From Liolophura sinensis (taxonomy: Eukaryota; Mollusca; Polyplacophora; Chitonida; Chitonidae): a stretch of DNA of 64,000 nucleotides. Made by a program: the position numbers and the translations under genes. Positions within the stretch are counted from its first letter, which is position 1. The number at the start of each line of letters is the position of its first letter. The notes under the pieces are model-generated. The model searched no databases. It was not told where the DNA came from and saw only the letters and a program-made list of their open reading frames with translations. Below are positions 10,871 to 23,948 of the stretch, piece by piece. The DNA lies in assembly GCF_032854445.1 (NCBI RefSeq), contig NC_088301.1, positions 53,493,187 to 53,557,186 on the forward strand, in the 5' to 3' direction.

Positions 10871-12559
10871 TGGTGTTAAAAAGTCTGTTTGCGCTGGCTT
10901 GCACGGACAACTGTTCACTCAACAGTTGCTTGTAGTTGAACACGTTCTACTTTTTGCGATCGAATCATTCAGTTAATTCCAGATCTACGCGTGTTTTCAC
11001 ACAGTTTGCCCACTATCACACTACAGGTAGGCCTACCACAGAGGCCTACTTGGCGCTCAGCACTGAGAAGTTAGAGCCAGGAAACAGGACTGGTCGGTCC
11101 GGTGTCAGAATTATGTGACTGGGTGAGGTGTCATGCCTGGTGTCTTCGGCATGATACTTCATTGGCGACATCACTTAGGTGGCATGGGCTCGCCCTGTCA
11201 CAAGAAGTTACGGTGTAAAGGACACACAACTAATGACTCGTCGCGGTCCAATGGATGAAAAAATTAAGTGCGATGTAAAACGCAAAGCATACACAACAGG
11301 TCACATGACAGTTACTTTGGTACGTCAGAGCTCAGAGATGCCGGCTGTCGTAGTCGACCTCATATTTATTTAATCAAGCTAGCGATGTCAGACATCATCT
11401 ACCTCGACTTAATGAGCCATATTAACTGTTCAAAGCCCTGAACTTTCATTACTAATTATGCATGATTCATTTTCCAGTCAGATTCTACCTTAGCTATTGA
11501 CGCTGACAGAATGTTCAAATCAACATGAGATGTGCCTGTAGTGAGAAGTAGATCTACCTGTATATGCGGTGTATTGAGCAAATCTATTTCACACTAGATG
11601 TAGTCTAGAAGTGCTAGCGCAAAAAAATAACTCCCTGCACATCGACGTGTAAAGGGTTATCATGGGTACAGTCATTTTGAAGCAAAGTAGGATTGATAGA
11701 AATTAGTGGCGAAACAAGAACAGCGTGGCTACATCGATCGGCTGTTCGGCCTCTTTCGCTATCACCGGTAGTTTTTCATTATTGAAGTGATGTCATAGCT
11801 CCACTGAGGAAATCATCAGCACACTCTTCAATCACGTGAGTAGAGCACTGGAGATGAAAACAACCCAGATTTAAGCCAGGCGAGATATACCATGAATATG
11901 GTCTGAATAATGTCTTAATGTGCCTAACCTTTATATATGATAATTTCATTGTCCTTTAAACTTTAGAAATCCGCAAAAATCAGCATTTCGCCCATTAGCT
12001 CCATGTTATTTATCACCTCCTGGTCCTTGCGAGGAACACGGATGCTCAAGAGCTATGAATTGCCTGATAGCATAGTGACTTTCCGCTGCCTGTTGGTTTC
12101 AATAAAAGCACATTGATCAATGTTCATAACACTGCTTATTGCTGTTCTATAATGTTGTGTGAAGGAATAAATCGGATCCGAATGTACAGATATTTGCTTC
12201 GAAAAAGGAAAATTACAGACTTATAGGGAAAGATCAGTTACTGGCTGGAAATGCCCTGGCGAAAGTACGCGGGCCGCAGTGCGATCGGCTGTAGAAAGAG
12301 TAAGTTTCTGAAGACTTTCATACGTACATTAATTGATTACGTATCAACATTGATTAAGTATCAACCTTGTTGACAGGAACATGTGTCGGTCTACGTTTAC
12401 CGAAACTGAATTTGGTCAGATACCGCTACAAATCCTCATGATGCTCATAGTTTTCTTAAGCTTTGTCAACTTGGACTCATACGCAATTGGACAATCAGAC
12501 AATAACTGTCACCCTGCCTGTCACTCCTATATTTTTTGTCAAGTGGAACATCTCGATGA
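10871..12559. other. Intergenic, nothing firm
   Basis: No gene recognised. A locally GC-richer patch at about 12,240-12,300 has splice-like flanks (CTACAG on the - strand and GAGTAAGT on the + strand), but the translations do not match any family I know. Confidence 0.4.
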
Positions 12560-12680
12560 TGTTTCCCTCCCTATCCTCCCGGCTCTGCCCAGTTTCCTCA
12601 TACCATGATTCTGACTGCTCTCTATAAATGAAATATTCTTGAGTACGACGTATAAAACCAATCAAATAAATAAATAAATT
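12560..12680 (+). mobile_element. SINE family A copy, 3' part
   Basis: CCCGGCTCTGCCCAGTTTCC, ACCATGATTCTGAC, then the core AATGAAATATTCTTGAGTAC, then ACCAATCAAATAAATAAAT. The head is missing. Confidence 0.75.
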
Positions 12681-14739
12681 GACGAATTCCAGGTCTAATC
12701 ACACATGTACTTCATACTCTGGCACAAATGTATGGTATAAGACCATATTTAGATAAAAATTGAAGGTCCTAACACCAAACATCACAGGTGGCATTGTGGC
12801 CGTGCATGTGAGAGGAACATCTAAACCTGACAGCTTTCAAGTATAAATGAAAGAAATTGAATGAAAAACAAACTTTTTATTTATAAACCATCATTCAAAC
12901 TGTGGTTTAGATTACTTGGTAGTTTTTATAGAGCTTGATAAGATTGGGCGCGCAACAGTTTGGTCGCCCAAACGTTTCCCGGAACTAGATTCCATGGCTG
13001 TACATGTATAGCCCTGTATACCTCCAAGTCAGAGTTAATGTAGATACCCAGGAGCAGGGATAATTAACATCGTTATTATTACGTATCCAGATGTGTGTAA
13101 GGAAACCGAACGTTTATACCAGTATTTTGTGTAGGAACTTTTTCTTCACCTATTACTAGGTCAACATATATAACCATTAAATGCTGGTATAGTATACTCG
13201 TAGAGGAGTATGCTCCTAAATTTGCTTGAAAGCGAACGTCGTGAAGCATCTAGATCATCACGCCATACTGTATGCCATTTAGTTGGCTTATGAGGTTGGT
13301 TAGAGGTCTACATAATGTGTTTGCGTATAGACCCTACTGTATAGGCCTATGTACATGTATGCATCCTGACCTTTCCGTAACAGCCGCGTATATGTATGTA
13401 TATGTATACATATACCTGCGATTTTATTATCTAACATCAAACTTGAAAGATCAAGAATTTACACCTATACAGGCAAAATATAGTTGAATAAAGCACAGTT
13501 TAAAATTTCTGCATTTTACATTTAACATGCAGGTTTGTTGATTGAATTATCAGGTAGCAGCAGCAGAATTAAAGTAAGTTAATTCAATGACACGTAAGTG
13601 CCCAATATATGACTAAGCTAGATGCACATGCAGCTTGTGCTAATCAGCTATGCAAGGTTAAAGAAAATAAAATGCTCTTTTTGTTTTGCTTTCACATCAT
13701 CGAAAATGCCTGTTGTATGAGTGTACAGCCTCTTGAAAATTTATGGGTAAAGTATACATGATTTTAAATATTTTTCCGTGTATGTCAGTTGTATATCTCG
13801 ATCCGTAGGACAAGAAACTCTCGTTCTCTGCCTTTCACTGATATAATTATTACAAAACAGGTACATTTGCACCTGTTTCAGGCCACTATGTACTGATATC
13901 TGTGAACATATGAACTAGGGTGTATTGGTCTATATCGGCAAATACCGAAAGCTTCCCGGGACAATCTTCACGAAGGGCAAATTAGATATCTAGTTGGCAA
14001 AGTACATCCATCGAGAACCTTGTTATGTTTTCATTCACAATAGTAGTTCAGTGTTCCAGATATAGTATAATTGTCTATAGGATTCCGCGGGCACGACACG
14101 TCTACCAGGGGCGGATGAGAGTTCAGGCACGTAAACCAGGCCAGTAACTTCATTGACGGGGCGAAAAATCACACGAACTTGTAGGTTAAGGGCAACTTAA
14201 ACTTAGTGACGCTCAGATCACTGACGTCGCTATTTCCACGCCCCCTCCCCCTCCCCCAATCAGATGTATCTCGGACCACATACTCTCCTCCTCTGTCTGA
14301 ACTTGCACAAAATGTTTACATTGTTAATAATAAATTGTTTTTACCGAAAACGGTTTGTAATGCTCCAGTGAAGAGGACTCTGGGAAATTCTGCAAATTTG
14401 CCCCTTGTCAATCATTAACGCGTAAGTGATATCCTCAAATTTTATAGGATACAAAAGTTGATGGGAGGAGCTAAGTGGCCCTTCAAAAGATGAGTTTTCG
14501 CCTCTTCAACCTCACTTCTCGACACAACATCAAACACTTTTGTTTCTACATTTGAGTTGGATAGCCAGATATTCAGGTAGGGTGGATGCCCATTGTCATA
14601 CTTCATGTGATGAATCTCTTATTTATTAGATGGCTCACGGTTTTTCACATAATTTTATTCTGTTTGTCTGTTACACATTTATGTATTTAGCACTGGCATT
14701 CAGTTATGTGACTATTCATGCATTGCCAGCTCGGAATCC
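12681..14739. other. Intergenic upstream of the complete globin
   Basis: No exon recognised. A TATATGTATG/TATACATATA simple stretch occurs near 13,388-13,412. Any distal globin control elements would lie here, but I cannot identify one from sequence alone. Confidence 0.4.
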
Positions 14740-15101
14740 AGCCACCCACGTGGTTTTAAAGTGTGCTCGTTTGATGCGGAGAGAATAGACACTGGTTTTC
14801 ATGTTTTCACAGTGGATTGAATTATTTCTGTTGTTAATTTATTTTGGATTAAGTTTACTTTAAGGTGAGTTTAATTCTTTCTGCTACTGGCTTGTTTTTG
14901 ATTAAGTTTGCCGAGGAACCATGGATTATTCAATTTTATACCAGCAAGTTTTGAAGGGAGTAAGGATGACGCGACTCTAATTGAATGAATCTGTTGAGTA
15001 ATTTGACAACGGGTATAATTTAGATGCTTCCATTGTAAAAACAGTAAATGCTTTGATTATTGAATACTCAGCATAATTCTAATGTAACTTTTCCAGACAG
15101 A
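14740..15101 (+). promoter_or_regulatory. Possible promoter and 5' UTR of the globin gene
   Basis: TTCCAG sits six bases before the globin ATG and could be a 3' splice site of a 5' UTR intron. A strong donor-like TAAG/GTGAGT lies at 14,861-14,870 and could close a leader exon. Both are guesses from consensus. RNA reads would settle whether transcription starts near 14,800 or just before 15,102. Confidence 0.3.
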
Positions 15102-18100
15102 ATGGGTATTAGCGCCGACCAAGCCAAAGCTCTGAAGGACTGCATAGCCGTAGTGGCCCAGAACCCTGATGGAAATGGGAAGGCTCTCTTCATCAAGTAA
15201 GCCCTTTTTACCCGATTATTTTGTCATCTATATATTTTGTACCCTGCTGTCAGCGATGTGTGACGATTGCGGAGCATCACTGTGTAACACATTTACAGTG
15301 GTATAAATGGCCCGTAGAATGGCTCTGCTAAGACTATCAGTTTCTATCGCTAAGCGTTTCCAGTTGATCCATTGGCTGCTCGGTGAAGGTACGTGCCAGC
15401 TACGTACAGCTGTATAACGTCTGCTGAGTGCCTCTCTTAACTCTCACCAGGTGATGTACAGGAATCACGTCACATTTGCGCACACCGGTCGGAACTCCGC
15501 TATATATGTTTGTCTTGACTGGACCTTTTTGTTCTGATGACATATACATGCACTTTGCTCAAAAACGCAAGACAAATAAGGGTTTCTTTGTTGTCTTCGC
15601 ATTCGCATCTCTTTTATCAGGTAAACTATACGCTTCCAGTAAGTTGCGATAAGTGACCTATGTATACTACAGACTGTACTGTCGATCTAAGTATACAATA
15701 TGGTTTATGGCTTGCTTCTTGTATCGTTTGGCATGAGTAGATAAGTTATCCCACTGTGAGAAAAGAACAAAAGTTTTGTTTAACTGTCCAGAGTCGAACT
15801 CTCACCTCTAGTGAATTGTGACATTTTCTCGTCCCCGCGGAAGCTTCCCAGACCTCTGTTATTTACTCGCTCTGGGTATACAGGGGATGTAAACCAGAAT
15901 ACAGCAGTGGAGAAATGCCTGTGAAACCCCTAATCTTAACACGCAGCTATTAATACTTCAGCAACGTGATTTACACGTGTTTTTCCTAGCTATCGCCGTT
16001 TATCTATCCATGGACCGGCGACACGCTGTTATGTGAATAATGAACTTTGTCAACAGGAAGAATTTTTTTTTAAATATTAGAACCGCCTTTTCAAGTATTT
16101 TAAAGAGAAACAGAGCGCGGAACACAGTTTCTTTACTAAGTTGACACCCTAGTAACACGGTAATGGTTCCAGGCATCGTCGATTCAGGCAAGACCAATTA
16201 GCAGGTAAATCACTTTAGAGGTCCTTTCACCGAGTCATGTACTGAGCCTGAGCTGACAAAGAGTTAACTGAATCTCAAGCTTGGACCATGCAGGACGTGT
16301 CATGGTAAGAATTTGGCCAAGTCATTGTGGAGGAGTTAACACCTGAACGCTATGCACTTACCAATAAGCCAAGCCAAATAGACGCGAATGGTTACTGGTT
16401 TCTCTGTTCGGCGGTGTAAAACAGACAGGTTACACAAACTCGACACATTTTTGCAGAAATCATGATAGTGTGATGGTTTATGACAAGAACTCGGGACACT
16501 GTTTGTGTATTCGTAACACTCCACAGGAGCATTCAATCATCGATGAACCTTCCAGACATGAAACATGTTACATGAGCACGTCCGCGACGTGATTACATAC
16601 GACATGGTGTTTGGATGTGTCGTTTGTTTTATTTTTGTTGATAATAATCATGTATACAGCCCTGTTAATGTGTCGTTCGTTAGCAACAGCCCTGGGTGGT
16701 CACTAATAAATTCGCGCTAATCTGTATCACAGGCAGTGGGCGAGTTCCTCTTACACACGTAAACCAAGGTCACTTCGCTGACATTTAAAACGGAACCTGA
16801 GAACGCGACACTGGGCATATAGCTTAAGGCAAGATCGTGCACCTTCGTCTGGTACATAAAACGCTATGGCACTCACGGGAGGAGAAAGAGTTTCATCATC
16901 GCTTTCGTAAAACCAACTTCCTCTGTAACACTAGCTAAACTGGACTGTCATATATTTCCTTTTAAACAGTAACAAATAATTAATCGGCGTGGGTTTTAGT
17001 CATGTTATAAAGCGATCGAAGCACTTCTTCGCACACTTTCAGATCAGTGTATGTGGCTAGTGTTAAAATAATTCCCTACTGATACCTTCCAAGTAGCCCT
17101 CCACAACTGGTTTTCGGAGTCATTTTTCATGGTTCATTCAACCATTTGGTTTTTATAGAAAACTTCATATACTTTGTTACTTTGGAATCTCCCATTATGT
17201 GTTTGCTCGCTCGCCCATGCATGACCAGCGAGTTAAGTTGTCACGTAAATACGGGAATAGACACAGGAGACTACCCACTATCTGTTAAATCCATATGAAC
17301 TTAATATTATATACATAATATAATTGAAAATATTTTGGTTAAAAGCCTACAAGTATACACGCAACATTTAGGATGGGAAGTACACTGCAAGTGTATGACC
17401 TTACATATTATATTACAATAGGTACATAACTCAGATTTTCAATTCTTAGTCATACGCCATCGTTGCCTGCGTCTTCTTTATGCAACCACTAGGGACGGTT
17501 CGGTGACTTTGCTAACCAAGATCTGTGTGAAGTTCTGACGTCATCAATTTTACCGACACGTCTGCTGTGGTTTAATAAAGAAGTTCTACCCTTGTTACAG
17601 AATGTTCGAAATGAACCCCGGTTGGGTGGAAAAGTTCCCAGCCTGGAAGGGGAAATCTTTGGACGAGATCAAGGCATCCGACAAGATCACAAACCACGGA
17701 GGCAAGGTTATCAACGAGTTGGCCAACTGGATCAACAACATCGACAGTGCCTCCGGTATCCTGAAGTCGCAAGGTACCGCCCACAAGGGCCGATCTATCG
17801 GCATCGAATACTTCGAGGTAATCGGGATTTCCCACAAAGAATTTGGTTTTTTGTCTATAGATTGTCCAGTATAGGGCTAAATCTAATATAGTTAAGTGAC
17901 ACGTAAATATGTCGGCCTATATGCACCATATGATTTTTGTCTTGGAAATCAGACGTAATGATCCGTCCGGTACATTCACACTATGTACAGTGACTTTGCT
18001 AGACGCACAGGCCACCAGTGTGTTTGCACTGGGCGTACACTAGCGGCTGGTTTAAAAGACAGATATATTGTCATACACAAAAAACGTTACTATTATGCTT

Positions 18101-18360
18101 TCGATCTTAGATAATTCTGTAAACTCTTTCGACTGTGCGATGTCTACAACTTTATTGTTTTGTATTTAATCCAGAAGTACTTAGTAACGCTTTTGCACAA
18201 CTGCCTAAAGTATTGTTCGTGTTTCCTTCAGAATGTTTTGCCCGTCATTGATGCTACATTCGCTCAGCAGATGGGTGGAGCCTACACAGCCGCCATGAAG
18301 GATGCGTTGAAGGCCGCCTGGACAGGAGTTATCGTTCCTGGCATGAAGGCCGGATATTAA
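15102..18360 (+). CDS. Globin, complete three-exon gene
   Basis: Coding exons are 15,102-15,196, 17,601-17,817 and 18,232-18,360, giving 146 residues, a normal intracellular globin length. There is no signal peptide. The introns fall in phase 2 and phase 0 at the classic globin positions B12.2 and G7.0. By eye alignment to Lucina haemoglobin I and the Cerebratulus mini-globin, the haem pocket is B10 Phe30, CD1 Phe44, distal E7 His64, E11 Val68 and proximal F8 His93 (in AHKGRS). This predicts a hexa- or pentacoordinate haem able to bind oxygen. An oddity is that helix A lacks the usual Trp at A12; Cys14 lies there (LKDCIAVVA). The start was chosen because the ATG opens the N-terminal helix directly and is in frame with the splice. 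A tandem paralogue lies upstream (895-1020). The role (oxygen store, nerve or muscle globin) cannot be told from sequence. Confidence 0.93.
15197..17600 (+). other. Globin intron 1 (B12.2)
   Basis: A 2.4-kb intron from GTAAGC to TTACAG. I see no SINE, RNA gene or second coding sequence inside it. A 2.4-kb first intron is long next to the 414-base second intron, so it is the likeliest place inside the gene for control elements, but none was identified. Confidence 0.8.
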
Positions 18361-18950
18361 GATGAAGGTGGTAGTACCATTCCGCCATCAGGCGGCACCA
18401 TAGACAAATTGTGAAGAGTTGCTTTAGATTAACTCTTTGGCTTTCAATGTGCAAGAATTGTGGTTATGAAAAATGCAATGACCAATGGGCAATTACTTTG
18501 CTTTTAAACTGTGAGGCGTGACTTGGTGCGATCGTGTTGAAAAATGATGTATTTCAATGCAGACGTGGTTAAGAGTGGAATCCGCCATACCACCCTTCTT
18601 GTGCACTAGCTCTGATGTCTTGTCCGTCGATCATCACAGTGCTGTGAGAAACCCCACTACTGGCTCACCAGCCACACACCTAAGACCGGCGCCCTATGTG
18701 TCATCACACAACTATACTCTGTAGTGTCACAGAGACGTTTTAATGAACCTTTCTCCATATATGTAGCGTAGGCAACATAAGCATCTTAACCAGAAGCTAT
18801 GCAATACAAACACTGACACAGAGACAGGGACATTTTCAGTCCAATTTACTAACGAAACATTAGCTGATATCCAATAAGTATTATGTCTGCACCTGCCCGC
18901 GTGTCACTGTGGTGGAATGCCTGTATGTAAATAAAGGATTTTATTACATA
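18361..18950 (+). other. Globin 3' UTR with polyadenylation signal
   Basis: About 575 bases of non-coding sequence lie between the TAA stop and an AATAAA at 18,930-18,935. Cleavage is expected some 10-30 bases further on. No repeat is present in this stretch. Confidence 0.65.
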
Positions 18951-19502
18951 ATGGACCATTCGTTTTTTTTATTCCTGCTAAATGATCTATTATTTGAATT
19001 AGTCAGGTGATAAAGGTGGTAGACTGAACAGAATGGACTGTCTTTGTCGGTTCGACTGTGGCAGCCGATTACAGGTTTTCATGTTATAGTACATAGGAAA
19101 ATACAGAGACAAGACATCATCAAGTTTCCTGACCCAGTACCGTATTGTGGCAGATATACAATAAGAACGCATGCAAGGTTCCTCACATGCATGTACAACC
19201 AGCTCACTCCAAGTCTCCCTCTCGGCTGACTTCTTCATGTCACTGCCCAATACTTACTATTGTAGGTGTGAATACACGGAAACATATAGTTCCGTATTTA
19301 AATACATGGATCAAGATGGATCAATGGTATCACAAGGCCTACAAAACAGAAACAAATACAAGTATCACCAAGAAGGAAAAACTGACACCGACAGACCGGC
19401 GATATCTGGCTGCTAGTTACACAAAACTTGTAAACACAGTCCTTCAACACTTTAAACCGTCACGGTTTTATTCTAACTGCTTTTATTATAACTGTTCAAA
19501 TT

Positions 19503-19612
19503 GTATTTATTTATTTATTTATTTAGTGTTTTACGCCGTACTCAAGAATATTTCACCTATACAACAGCCCGGTGGAAACCCACGACCATCCGCAGGTTGC
19601 TGCATGACCAGT
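19503..19612 (-). mobile_element. SINE family A copy, internally deleted
   Basis: On + it begins with a TATTTATTTATTTATTTA tail, then GTGTTTTACGCCGTACTCAA and GAATATTTCACCTATACAAC. It then jumps directly to CCCGGTGGAAACCCACGACC and CATCCGCAGGTTGCTG, so the CCAGCATTATGG segment is missing. Head absent. Confidence 0.8.
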
Positions 19613-19839
19613 TCAAATTGTAACAAACCCAAATGACACCATGCCTCTAATTGGATTAAGTAAATAAATCGGTCGAAGACGCCCATATTGCCATTTTCGC
19701 ATTGTGGCGTTCGTTCAAGACCATTTGCATTCCATAAAGAGGGAGCATATCGCCTATCTTAGCTCTGAGATCGATTGGCCATGTTCCCAGTTTCGCCTCG
19801 ACATCGTATTTCTGAGACTAACATGCCTAACATGTAGGA

Positions 19840-19995
19840 AAGTTCGTGAGTAACTTGCCAAAGGTCCTTGGCTTACGCTGGGCAAACCGGTATTCTTCCC
19901 CCATAAAACTGACCGCCATAGTATATAGGTTAGAAGTTCTTGAATATGACGCTAAGAAACAATGAAAAAACTAAGTGACTAAATGAATAAATAAC
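19840..19995 (+). mobile_element. SINE family B copy
   Basis: AAAGTTCGTGAGTAACTTGC, CATAAAACTGACCGCCAT, then TAGAAGTTCTTGAATATGAC and a weak AATGAATAAAT tail. The order matches the copies at 2478 and 3335. Confidence 0.7.
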
Positions 19996-20274
19996 GATTT
20001 ACAATCAGAATGTCCGGATTTATCATAGCATTTTGAACTAAATTTTCGCGAACAAACAAACAGGGCAGGGCATGAAAAAAATACACAATCCACTGGGGAA
20101 ACCCGACCTAACCCTTGAAAGGTTTAGCTTAAAAAATAGTAGTAATTCACAATGTGATTAACATTTAACATTTTATACAAAACTGAAAACTATTTCTTAA
20201 TTATTGTTTACAGTTAAGTTGACATTTAGATGATTCTGGGTGACACATGTTTGGCCCTATATTGGTGCACCGGA

Positions 20275-20420
20275 CGTACGTCAGCAACGTGCGGATGGCC
20301 GTGGGTTTCCCTCAAGATCAGTCCAGTTTCCTCCCACCACAATACTGCATGGCCGCCGTCGTATAAGTGAAATATTCTTGACTACGCCGTAAAACATCAT
20401 TCAAATAAATAAACAAATAT
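20275..20420 (+). mobile_element. SINE family A copy, 3' half
   Basis: GTGGGTTTCCC, then CCAGTTTCCTCCCACCACAA, GGCCGCCGTCGTATAAGTG, AAATATTCTTGACTACGCCG and TCAAATAAATAAACAAATA. Well preserved. The head is missing. Confidence 0.8.
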
Positions 20421-23094
20421 ACTGGACCAGATATCCTGAATGTTTTAAGTTCGTTTAAATTAGTGCATTGCTCGTTGAAAATAAGTTTCACCTGTCTCCT
20501 GGTGTAGGCGTACATGACATCCTTCATCGTACAGTATAGCCTAGTAATTAAGTATGTGCATATAAAAGGGAAGGAATTGTGACGTTGTAGTATCATAATT
20601 TGCTGAATACGCAAGTTTTTGAATACTTATTCCACAATTGCATGAATTTTGTTGTGTCAACAGCAAGTGTGACATTTACAGGCTGATCGGTTCTTGAGAA
20701 GATGGAAAGACATAAATGCGGTGATTCAAAATATATAGTTACACGCGCAACACGTGCTGTACTATTTCTTTTAGAACAGCCACTACACCATTGCACGGAT
20801 AATGGCTGATGTGGTGTTCAGTTTAAATCTTAACTCCTAGTAATTATTTTCTTATACACGCATCTAACCCAGCACCAGCTATATAGTTGCCAGTGTATTA
20901 GCGGAAAATTGACAATATTTCTTAAAGTTTCGAAGCATATAGTGGGTAATTCAGTTTCTCTGTAAAGTCTACTGGCCGGTTACATTTTAATTTTCTTAAA
21001 AGCAATAGACAGTTGACTAGGATTTTTGAGAATTGCGTGTTAGCCAGTAGCTGTTTAGATTTAACGACGATGAGCACAAACGACACAACTCTGATATAGT
21101 ACGTATGTGTTATTTATTATGTAAATTGCAATGGTTTGTTTTCGTTCGTGTTTACCCGGACATACATCATACTCTCTTCAATACACGGCTGCACATATAA
21201 ATGCTGATTCGATCGAAATTGTCACTTAAAAAGTGGCGGTATAGCCTACAGCACAAACTGGTATGTTGAAAACTGGCTGTGACCACTACATGCTCTTCAA
21301 AGTGTAGCGACCTCTTGAATATGGCACCTAATCTATAGAAAAGTAATCTCCAGAGAGCCTGTTCTGTTATATGACTGACAATCGACAGTGGATAAGCATA
21401 CGTAGCCGATTAAGAAATTTACACAAAACATCGTAGTCAGCGAAGTATCTTAATCAGAGTTCAGGCTGTCAACGGGTATATATAAATAAATCCAAACAAA
21501 TTATCCAGTTATAGGATAAGCTATTTTTTGAAGATTGGAGGTCGTGTCTGTAGATGCCAAATAGCCAGATTTGTCATATGTGTTGGTGTTTGTATCACAA
21601 TGCCAGAGGCTAAGGTTAAAGCAAATGTCAAGTTTATTGCAAAAACAAAAACAGCTATCGCAAACATACAACTCACGGAACCTTGCAAAAGTCTAGTGTC
21701 ATACCTGATGATAACAATAAACTCTTACGCCACGCCAAGCATGCCAAAAGTGTGGGGTAAAGGCCACGGAACTGGAAATGTTTGATCGCCGGCATAAACC
21801 ACGCGTCCGGCTTATTGGATCCAAGTTGGATTGACTAGTGTTACGTGGGGTATTCGTTTGTGGTCTCATTCCAAAACGACAAAGCATGCATTTGAGCATT
21901 CTTGCTCCTCGTGCCTTTTGGGATAAACTATGACTGAACTGATCAATATATATAAAGTTTAGAGGAAACACTCAACTGATACACGTTTGCTACATTAAGG
22001 CCACAATCAATTAAACAAATACATACGCATAAAACAAGCTCAGTTTTACACATCAAGATTTGGGCCCAGTTTCACAAGGTGGGGGTATGTTTTATCGTAC
22101 ATTTGTCGTACGATATTCTGTACGTGACTATTACTGTATCATTGTTCTATATGTGCGATTATCGTAGATGTAAGACATCTTTGTTAAAAGGAACCCTAGG
22201 TGCTGTTCTCAGTTCTGAAGAAAGCAATATCTGGAATATTGATATACCACTCCAGTTGGTACAAGTACTTGTTTAGAAAACTGGGACTACAAAAGTGCAA
22301 GATTTGAAAAATTTCTGTATAAGTGATAAACCTGTTGTGATGTAAATGAAAACTGAATTTATATGAACCACAGCTCTACAATTTTGTAGGACTTGTATTT
22401 ATAGGCCTACATGTACGTGCTCATATTACTGGTTTGTAATTCATGATCGTGCTAAAACATACATTGAAGAGAAACATCCACATTATCCTTGAAGCGTGCC
22501 GTCGTGAAGGTTCCATCATTTATATACATCCATAATTTTTATCTGAAGATTTCTTTTGTTGTTGTTGATTTTTTTTTATTTATTTATTTATTTTTTGCAT
22601 TTGTCTTGTACACGTACGCAAGGGGGTTTCTTACACTAAGGTTCGTAATTTGCAATTAGCAACCATATATAAATGCCATCAATAATGCTCGCACATGGGT
22701 ACCTAGGTTTGCTAACAGCCGTATATATACATGACCACGAGCGACATGGTATCGTTGAAGACAAGATGACCCGATTACACCCTGTATTTCCAGATGCGTT
22801 CCATATACAGGGCGAACACAGTAAATGTTACACGAGTCTTTACCCAGAACAGACGTTTCGGTTTCCGGCTTGTATTTTGACAGCTTTGTCGCGTCGCATA
22901 ATTCGACTCAACAGCACGAGATTCAGTGTGGATTTCGAATTAAGGGTTCCATGCATGCGGTGTTCAGAAAGACCATCGTTTCAATGTATAAAGGTTATAC
23001 GTGGGTTAAATTTGCTTTTATATATACCACCGTGATTAAATGTAAGTATATGCGAGTAGCGGATTAACTGATATGTATCCTTTTATTATTTCGT
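20421..23094. other. Intergenic, nothing recognised
   Basis: No exon or SINE recognised. A TTGTTG/TTTATT low-complexity stretch lies near 22,558-22,602. The longest ORF (22,673-23,035, +, 120 codons) has no family resemblance and is overlapped by a second 80-codon frame. Confidence 0.5.
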
Positions 23095-23215
23095 TCGCGT
23101 TCAATGCTATATTCAAGAATTTTCACTTCCTATAAGATGGCAGTCAGCTTTATAGGTGAAGTAAACTTGGGCACGTTTCTGATGAACTTTCCCACGTGTA
23201 GCGTAAACTTAGCAG
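23095..23215 (-). mobile_element. SINE family B copy, reversed
   Basis: On +: TTCAATGCTATATTCAAGAA, TTTTCACTTCCTATAAGATG, GCAGTCAGCTTTATAGGTG and AACTTTCCCACGTGTA. This is the reverse of the family B order seen at 2478 and 19,840. Confidence 0.65.
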
Positions 23216-23869
23216 TATTTCTCCCTATACTTAATACCCTGCATGCTTGAAACTTCTGCCGATGTTTACTTCAACGCACCAAATTTCTCTCACACACAAA
23301 GAGTTGGTCTTTGGATTGGGGAGGAAAGGGTGGGGGTGGGGTGACAGACTACAGACACAATCAACATTTCTTGGCCCGAGAAAGACAGATATTTTTAGTA
23401 TTAGCCTGAGTTGCTTGCACATGGAAACGTGGTACAGAGGCCGTATCAAAGTTGTCAAGCATGCAACCAGACCGCTCTTGTTTTAGGGACTGTACCTGAA
23501 CCGTCCGTCATGGTGTCTGGACATTTTCACCAACAGGCTAATGTCCCACATGTTAGTGAACCACAGGGTGTGGTGGGTAAGAGGGTATGGGGATTGCAGA
23601 TTTAGTGACTGCAAAGGGGTACTGAACACTGCAAGTAAATGGAGGTTTAATTGCGGTCTGAGGCTATACTACAGACGTAAACCTTTCGACCTCTAATGGA
23701 GATACACGTGGCCCTGTTATGTTAAGCCGCGTTACTAAGGATCTCTGCATCCTCGTGCAGATCTGTATTCGTTAGGGGTCTGTTGGGAATATTTTACATT
23801 ATCAACTGAAACAAATGTTTCGGCAGTGATCGGTTTCACGAAGCGATTTCAGCCTTCATTCTAAAATAT
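23216..23869. other. Intergenic, nothing recognised
   Basis: A GGGGAGGAAAGGGTGGGGGTG purine-rich patch lies near 23,319-23,341. No gene recognised; the ORFs at 23,231-23,605 overlap on both strands and lack similarity. Confidence 0.45.
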
Positions 23870-23948
23870 ATTTATTTATATACTTATTTATTTGATTGGT
23901 GTTTTACGCCGTGCTCAAGATTATTTCACCTATACGACGGCGGCCTCT
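23870..23948 (-). mobile_element. SINE family A tail fragment
   Basis: TTATTTATTTGATTGGTG, TTTTACGCCGTGCTCAAG, ATTATTTCACCTATACGACG then GCGGCC. Only the 3' end of the element (about 80 bases) is present. Confidence 0.8.

Noticed and set aside
19145-19636. 163-codon + strand ORF
   Set aside because: Its second half runs through a reversed SINE and the first half matches nothing.
22673-23035. 120-codon + strand ORF
   Set aside because: No recognisable motif, overlapped by a second frame, and no supporting context.
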